A stretch of 64,000 nt of DNA, taken from Heterobilharzia americana. Lineage: Eukaryota > Platyhelminthes > Trematoda > Strigeidida > Schistosomatidae. The stretch's first letter is position 1. Each line of letters begins with the position of its first letter. Below are positions 57,475 through 64,000 of the stretch, in pieces. A program made the translations under genes and the position numbers. The notes under the pieces were generated by a model that ran no database searches, was not told the DNA's origin, and saw only the letters and a program-made list of their open reading frames with translations. The stretch is from the NCBI GenBank assembly GCA_944470555.2, contig OX104128.1, positions 58,473,257 through 58,537,256 on the forward strand, written 5' to 3'.

Positions 57475-59283
57475 TCTATCGAGTGCCTTGATGAAGTCTA
57501 CGAAAATGGAACCTATTACCAGCTTGAAATCTCAGGCTGAAACTCACTCCTTGCTCACTTTCAGGTTTGCCGAAGAGGACTGCCTAGAACGAAGGCAGCG
57601 TTGCTGCGGTGCCAAAACATTATTTGATTCAACATGGTTAAGTACCAACTGGCCACTTTCGGCCTTAAAAACCAGACCGATTATGACATCTCCCCCAGTC
57701 TCTAGGGCGGTGAGTCTGAGCCAAGGACACACTGAAAGGGTCAGCGGCTGGCCCAACAACGATGTCCGCTGGCAAAGATAGCAGTTTACGGTTCAACTCA
57801 CTAGAACCCGTGGATTTTCTACTTTTAAGATTAATTGGCAATTGGAAGACTGTTTCTTTTATTATGAACACTGAGTTCACTGATGGCGCTGACGTAACAA
57901 CGTAGCACTTCACCGTCACGATCTTTAGAGGAGCTTCACTATAGTAGTCCAACAAACATTCAGCTTTGGACTGACTAGATTCTGCCAGACTATCGAACTT
58001 TCCATCAGTTTCCAGGGAAGGAATTCCACATCTTCCTTTGATCTTTCTTCCAGTGAATGTGAGGTCTTTTTGGGACAGCCTTGCAGATAATTAACAATCT
58101 GTTTCTCGTGAGGCACTCCAGACCACATAATACAAGTTTTGCGGAGAAGATGGATGGTGCAGCACCTAACTTTAAATCTTTGCAGTCCAGTTTCCAAAAA
58201 AGAACTCCATAAACGTTTCCTTCTCCTCAATGGCTTCTGAGTGTCCTTATGAAACCACGGAGGACAATGGGAGGAACTTCGTGCGGTCGATCACGGAATA
58301 AATGGCGTCGCCACCTATTCAAATGGATTTCTAGAACCATCACATGCTTTCATGACTGATGAGCCCTTGTCAACAGTCCAATTTTTACCAATTGCGCAAT
58401 CCTGCATACTTGAAATGTTTGCGCACCACACATTAGGTCTAAGGGAAGCGGTGTCGCCACCGAACTCCTTCGCCCAGAAGCCGAAATTTGACACTTCGTG
58501 GTGCCTGTAATCTAACGAAGAGTAATTTTGCAGATCCATAATGTCTTCACATAGGCGGGTTAAAACCAAGTCTAATGAAGGAGGTTTATGTTTGAAACCG
58601 TATAGTGTTGCACAACTTACGTTTCGAACTGACGTGGGTACTAGTACCACCGAAGGCAAATCATTTTCAAAGGTCAAGACTGTTAGTTTTGCCCACTTTA
58701 TGTGTGGGGCAGTCAGATCCCTAACTATTGAGCATCTATTTCCCCTACTTCAATTACTTGTACTAGCTGTCACGAAGCCACCTGCAAGGAGAGATAAACT
58801 GCGGTAAATTACCTTCAATAAGATGGAAACGCTGCTCAGATGTCGGCTCACAACTGGTCACTTCGCGGGTCCCGCATTCATGCACTTCCAAGGTGGCCCA
58901 TCGTATGTGGATGCACTCACGGGCGTAAAATAACATGTCGCCACCTATGTGACCCACAACTTTATCTGTCTTCTCGCAGCAATATCCTGTAAAACGTAGC
59001 GTAAAATCTAAATCCCTTTTAGCCAGGTTTCAGCAGGAGTCACTGCATCGGGAAGAAGACCTCAGATTAGAGTCTCGAGGCCTATCATCTTACTTCCGAC
59101 GCCGTGAACACTAATTCACATTGCTTTCTGTGTTTGAAAAGTTCCGTCGCTCACCCACACAAACCTTGGAAGCACTCGTTTCCAATACGTCACAACCCGA
59201 AAACCCATAATTTTAAGATTTTTTCATGTTAATCAGTTGAGCCTTAAGTTCAGAGGTCGCCTTTCTTCTTTTTGTCCGGTTCT
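57304..59283 (-). mobile_element. CR1-like LINE G, endonuclease and RT 5' half
   Basis: Minus strand: HIGGDMLFYARECIHIR (58880-58957) and KPPSLDLVLTRLCEDIMDLQ (58540-58600) are endonuclease; VLAPQQRCLRSRQSSSANL (about 57560-57620) and SYVKLLGKLSSFGFG to WKPVTPGVSQGTTLDPP (57310-57474) are RT fingers and early palm. The RT stops at the F1 junction, just before the YADD box would appear. The far right (59100-59283) may be its ORF1 region. Confidence 0.75.
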
Positions 59284-61037
59284 CGAGAGATCAGTTAGCC
59301 CCACCCGGTTAACTGGCCCACTGGTTAATAGCCGGTCCTAAGCCCGGATAAACAGGGAAGGTTGGGAATAGAGCTAACAACCTCACCCGGAAAACCAATC
59401 CAATCGCTAAACAAACTTCAAGGCACAAAAAACATTAAAAATAAAAACAAAATTATTCCTCGTTGGAATCGGAGAGACGGAATGACGCCGGTTGGCGGAA
59501 GTCCTCAGGAAGCCAGTTGGCCGATGTGTCTGCTCTCGGTGAAAGCGAAAGTAAGGATAGGGACATGGAATGTCCGCACCATGTTTGAACCTACCAAGGC
59601 TTCCCACATTACAAAGAGATGGGAAGGTATAGCATGGAAGTGCTAGGAATCTGTGAAAGCAGATGGAATGGAATAGAAGTGGACTCTCCAAACTGTCAAC
59701 TGGAGAGTCAATAATCTACTCCGATATTGTCACCCACACGACAACCATGAGCATACTGAGTTTTCGAGTGGCTATCATGATGACCCCGACAACATAGAAG
59801 GCCCTCATGCACTGGGAACCAATCTCCTCCACCATCATAACAGCAAGGTTCAACTCAAAATGAAGGAAAGTCACAGTCATACAATGCTACGCCACACACC
59901 TACAAATAATGCAGATGAAGAGAAGAAGGAGGAATTCTACAGACAACTGCAATCAGCACTGGACAAGACCCCAGCCCAGGTGGTGACATCAAAATTCTAA
60001 TTGGTGGGGTGACATGAATGCCAAACTCGGAGCGCACAACACAAGAAGAGAACTAAACATGGGTCGAGAAGCACTAGGTGAAATGATGAACGAGAACGGA
60101 GAACTGTTTGCAGGTTTCTGTGCATTCAACGATTTGGTGATTGGAGACACTGTGTACAAACACAAGGATATTCACAAAGCAACACAGATTTCACCAGATG
60201 GATACACTACACTGAAAATCAGATCGACTTCATCTCAATGTCAAGAAAATAGAGGCGCAGTCTACTTGACACAAGATCAAGAAGGGGAGCAGATGTAGGT
60301 TTACACCACTCACTATCTAGTCCAAGGAACCTACCTTCAAAATCAAGTTGAAAGCCTTCAGAGAAGTTGGTGATAGACCACAGTTCAAGTTCAACACCCA
60401 GAAACTGAACTGAAGGACGAAACTATGAAGGACATGCTCACGATAGTCAGCCATCGAAACAAAATGGGATGCATTGAGCAACATCCCTGAAGGATCGGGC
60501 GTGGAAGAACACTGGAACTCTTTGAAAGCTATGTGGAAAGAAAGCTGCATAACCGCATTGGAAAGGAAGAAGAAACAAGATAAGGAATGGATCTCGACGG
60601 ACACATGGGAGCTGATAGAGCACATTGGCGGGTGAAGCAGAACAGGCTGTTGGTAGGAGGGACCTGACAACATTATACGAAACAACCTGGAAGGGCTGAG
60701 ATCAACACTGATGGAACCAATAAAAGATGATGAGGGAAACCTAATTACCAAAGAAGAGAAACAAAGAAAACAATGGGCCACCCACTTCAAAAAGCTCTTG
60801 AATCAATCACCACCTGCAACTCGTCCGTAAATAACATCAGCAACGGCAAAAATACCAGCAGACACAGGCCCTTCGACAAAAGCAGAAGTTCTGAATGTCA
60901 TAAAACTGCTGAAATCCGGAAAAGCAGCAGGGCCAGATGGAATTTCACCAGAAGCGCTGAAAATAGGCGCAAGGACAATAGCGAACATGCTCACACCACT
61001 ACCGTAGAAGGTTTGGAGGGAAGGAAGGAAAGAATCA
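59284..61037 (+). mobile_element. RTE-like LINE E, 5' half
   Basis: Plus strand, same family as D: leader with TAGCCGGTCCTAAGCCCGG (59330-59348), endonuclease (RIGTWNVRTMFEPTKASHI at 59551-59610; NAKLGAHNTRRELNMGREAL from 60017) and the RT start (KSGKAAGPDGISPEALK near 60910-60965). It is full of frameshifts and stops abruptly at 61037 where the F2 LTR begins; the RT palm and 3' tail are not in the window. Confidence 0.85.
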
Positions 61038-61687
61038 TGTAGCGGAAAAATAATCTAAAAATCCCTCCCGATCACCCTATTTGATAGTATTGACATTTAT
61101 TTGAGGATTTTTACCCTCGTCATGGATGGTGTACCTTTGATCCTAGCCGGTGTAATGTTATTTGGTTATTTGACCGTCTTCTTTTACTCCACATCCAGTA
61201 TTCGCTTTTGTATGATTGAAACTTATCATGAATGTTTCACTTTCCCATCATATGACGCTGGACTGTTGCCAAGGTGATGTTGTTTTACTGCGCCCGACAT
61301 GTTGTTTTGATACAACTTACGGTTGTGCTGTGATTTGACTGTCTACTGGAAACGCTTATTTGTTGATTTGACCCTGGTAGACAGAGTTTTGATCCCTTTT
61401 GTTGGGAATATTCTTATTGACTGTCAGTACGTATTTGAACCCGAGAATGTTTTAAACTGTATAGTTACCCAACGGCACAGTTGAGTACCACAGATTTTGT
61501 TGCGAATCTACTACCGTATTACCACAAACCGTGTTTTGATATTTATGTCCAACCTTTGACCACGCGTCACTCGAGGAAGTTCGGAAGCTATACAGTAGAA
61601 CGCAGGAACCAGTCGGATTCACGTCAGTTGGCACCGCCTAGTTATTACCCGCGTTCAGGCCAAGATTATAGGGTTCTGGCCGCTACA
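61038..61687 (-). repeat. 3' LTR of F2
   Basis: 650 bp, TGTAGCGG to CCGCTACA, whose termini form a perfect 8-bp inverted repeat. The first 36 bp differ from the F1 LTR at about a quarter of positions although the rest is almost identical. Confidence 0.75.
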
Positions 61688-64000
61688 ACCATATTTACAA
61701 GTTTAGAAGCAGAAGCAAGGTGATACCACAGCAACCAAAATTCCAATTTTTTAGGTCGTACAAATAAACAACATTCAGTTTTACAAGTATTAGGAAGGAT
61801 GCACAAAACGTATTGGTGACAGAAAGGAAACATTATTTTTAATTTAAGTGGTCTATAAATGATTTCATGCAGCCTCTACACGTCTTTCTCTCTTGAAAAC
61901 TCGTTGGAACTGTCCGAGAAAAAAGAAAGCAAAAAGTGCGTACGTGGCCAGACAGCCAGGGTGTAAGGATGAAGAAAATACGCTTTGTTGCTGTCGAGAA
62001 GCATGTTATCGAGAAGACCAGAATTAATACGGATAACTGCGTGGTGATTTTTAATAATGGAAGATACACATTTCGTGAAGGACTTATGAATAACAGTTGG
62101 TTCATTTTGACTTCACCGGCCACAAAAACTGGTTTTAGTAGATTGAGGGCTGCCGGCTCCTGCTTGCTTATTTCTTTACCGCAAAGTATTTCTCCACTTG
62201 ACTAATCATATGAGAAGGTCCTCCATATGTTGTTTGCATACCTTTTACAGTTCCGTCGATCCAGACAAAAACAGACTCGTAGGACACCATTTGTTCATCC
62301 AGCTATTCTCAACGGCTGCTGGTGGAAGGTGGTGTGGGCTGCAAGGATGACAAGCGTTGAGTGAGTTCTCCAGTAAATGTAGAAATATCGGTGCCAGATG
62401 CATTCTGTTGGTTTACCAGGCGTCCTGGATCGTTCTGCATATCAACCGAGCTGGAGTGCATCCCGAGTCCTCTCTGGTAGTAGATCGGATTCCAAGAAGA
62501 ATGATGCAAAGAATCTCACTCCATTTAGTACTGTCATTCAGTGCCATCACTGTCTTTTTAACTGTCGGTGAAACACTTTTTCCGGAACATTCTCCGCAGG
62601 GTGGTGGGCTATAGTTTGTATATGGTGTACTTCGGGGGGTCGGACAAACTGCTGGAATAGTTTTGACTGGAATTGTAGGGCTCTGTCTGAAGTGAGTGCA
62701 AAAGGTACACCGAAGTTTTGAATCCCGCAACCAGAGAGAACGGGGACAGTCCTTCTGGCTGAAGCGTCACTTATAGGGCAAGCGATGGCCCACCTGGCGA
62801 CTCAGTAGACTGCTGTTAGTATGAGGGTGAATGCTTTGGATGCTGGAAGGGGCCCTTCAAGATCTATACGGGCGCGTTGAACATGTCTGTTGTGTAGTTG
62901 GAATTCATGAGGCGTGTTAGTAGTGTGTCGACTCACCTTCAGGTGCTGACAGTGCAGGGATTCACGTGCCCACCTTCCGATATCTCCGTTTATCTTAGGC
63001 CACATGAAACGTTGACTAATTGGCCAAATTGTGGCTCGCACGCCTGGATGAGATATACAGCCAGTACTGAAGCGCAGCTTTTTGTTAGGCCTATGCAACG
63101 AAAGGACTATGTACACGTAGACATATTGCAAACGATGGCAGTGTCGGATAGGGGTACTGAGACATCCCTGATGATAAGAGTGGAGTTTGTTTGGTTTACC
63201 AAGAGATCGGGGTCGCTTTTCCGTGATGTTGTGGTGTTTTTTAAGCTCCGTATCTGGTTGTCGTGTTGGGAGATCCGCAAGGATGAGAGTCAAGGAACCA
63301 GCAATGGCATTAGGATTGCCTTTGATGAACTGCATATCTGTAGAAACCTGTGAGATATAGCGCAGTCGTCCTGCTTCTATTAACCAGTGTCTGTCTACGT
63401 ATGGAAAGTATAACATGACGGCTTGTCCTCAGTGAGGGTAGTGAAATCACGACCTTGTAGTTGATGCCAAAAGTGTTTGGAGGCAAAACAGATAGATAGG
63501 AGTTCTCTCTGAAGGATACTGTATCCTGTTTGGAATGGTCCAGGATTCTTCGAAAAGGAAGCAGGTGGAAGTGCTTTAGCATCAAACGTCTGTTGTAGAA
63601 CAGCTCCAGCTTTGGATTTGGAGGTATCTGTGCAAAGGATCGGGCGTGCTTCTGGGTAAGGATCCAAATTTGGCAGCTTAGCCACTCGCGATAATGCTTT
63701 CTTGGAAACTTGGGGTGCGTCGTTGCTGAAAAGGAACTTTTTTGGTTGCTCATAAGCACATTGTGGGATGAGACGTTGGTAGAAGTTGAGCACACCGAAA
63801 AAAACGCCGAATTTTCTTTACTGAGCCACGTTCGCTGTGTTGGAAGAGAGCACTGTTTTTATTGTTAAGGGGTCTTGTATCTTGATAGCCAATGTAATAT
63901 CCCAAAAACTCTGACGATGGTACTCCAAAGATGCACTTGTTGGAACTAACGACTACGCAGTAACGTCGAAAGCGGTCGGACTGGAGAGCGAGATGTAGGA
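61038..64000 (-). mobile_element. Gypsy-like LTR retrotransposon F2, runs off the window
   Basis: Second copy of F1 at an offset of 7327-7329 bp: 3' LTR 61038-61687 (TGTAGCGG..CCGCTACA), then integrase (62413-63416) and RNase H/RT (63310-64000), cut by the window end. I noticed one substitution (about 61554) and two one-base insertions (a G run near 62638, an A run near 63800) relative to F1. The breaks in pol are shared. It is inserted in LINE E. Confidence 0.85.

Overview
The window looks like intergenic and intronic DNA of a blood fluke (family Schistosomatidae, Schistosoma or a close relative). The evidence is eukaryotic and mutually consistent: one spliced gene with GT-AG introns, one intron of only 44 nt beside introns of 4 to 11 kb, and a dense mixture of RTE-like and CR1-like non-LTR retrotransposons, Gypsy-like LTR elements, Penelope-like elements (PLEs) with GIY-YIG endonuclease remnants, and tRNA-derived short repeats that carry hammerhead ribozymes. 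The species cannot be fixed from the sequence alone.

The only gene I can identify is a NOVA/pasilla-type neuronal RNA-binding protein on the minus strand. Its exons read right to left: KH1 core (26888-27025), end of KH1 (26695-26843), KH2 core (15174-15327), and a very long last exon (9282-10867) that finishes KH2, holds a motif typical of NOVA after KH2, and then encodes a 500-residue low-complexity tail. A possible 47-nt upstream exon lies at 29848-29894. All joined frames agree (674 residues from the KH1 exon to the stop). No third KH domain is visible. A separate plus-strand terminal exon of unknown identity lies at 3517-3713.

Layout: 1-245 hammerhead SINE relic; 361-3243 RTE-like LINE (A); 5148-6778 palindromic PLE insertion, itself interrupted by a fold-back hammerhead repeat; 7636-7975 second fold-back hammerhead repeat; 7987-9281 repeat-rich 3' flank of NOVA; 9282-27025 NOVA exons and introns, the introns filled with old RTE LINEs (I, J, K, L), a PLE fragment and hammerhead SINEs; 27890-29615 chimeric LINE (B); 30945-34560 LINE (M); 34961-35400 third hammerhead repeat pair; 37330-40640 CR1-like LINE (C, minus); 41040-44450 CR1-like LINE (H, plus); 47110-50467 near full-length but broken RTE-like LINE (D); 53711-57303 Gypsy-like element with a 650-bp LTR (F1), abutting a CR1-like LINE (G, 57304-59283), next to an RTE-like 5' half (E, 59284-61037) interrupted by a second, almost identical Gypsy copy (F2, 61038 to the window end).

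The most interesting signals are (1) an apparently intact hammerhead ribozyme at 5912-5957 among a graded series of broken relatives, (2) repeated insertion of this hammerhead repeat as 3'-outward fold-back pairs, two of them with clear target-site duplications, just as the Penelope element here is inserted, with sequence similarity between the repeat and the PLE tail, and (3) nearly identical 2.5-kb tracts in two LINE copies whose flanks are strongly diverged, flanking the NOVA KH1 exons. All transposon reading frames seen here are broken; none looks autonomous.
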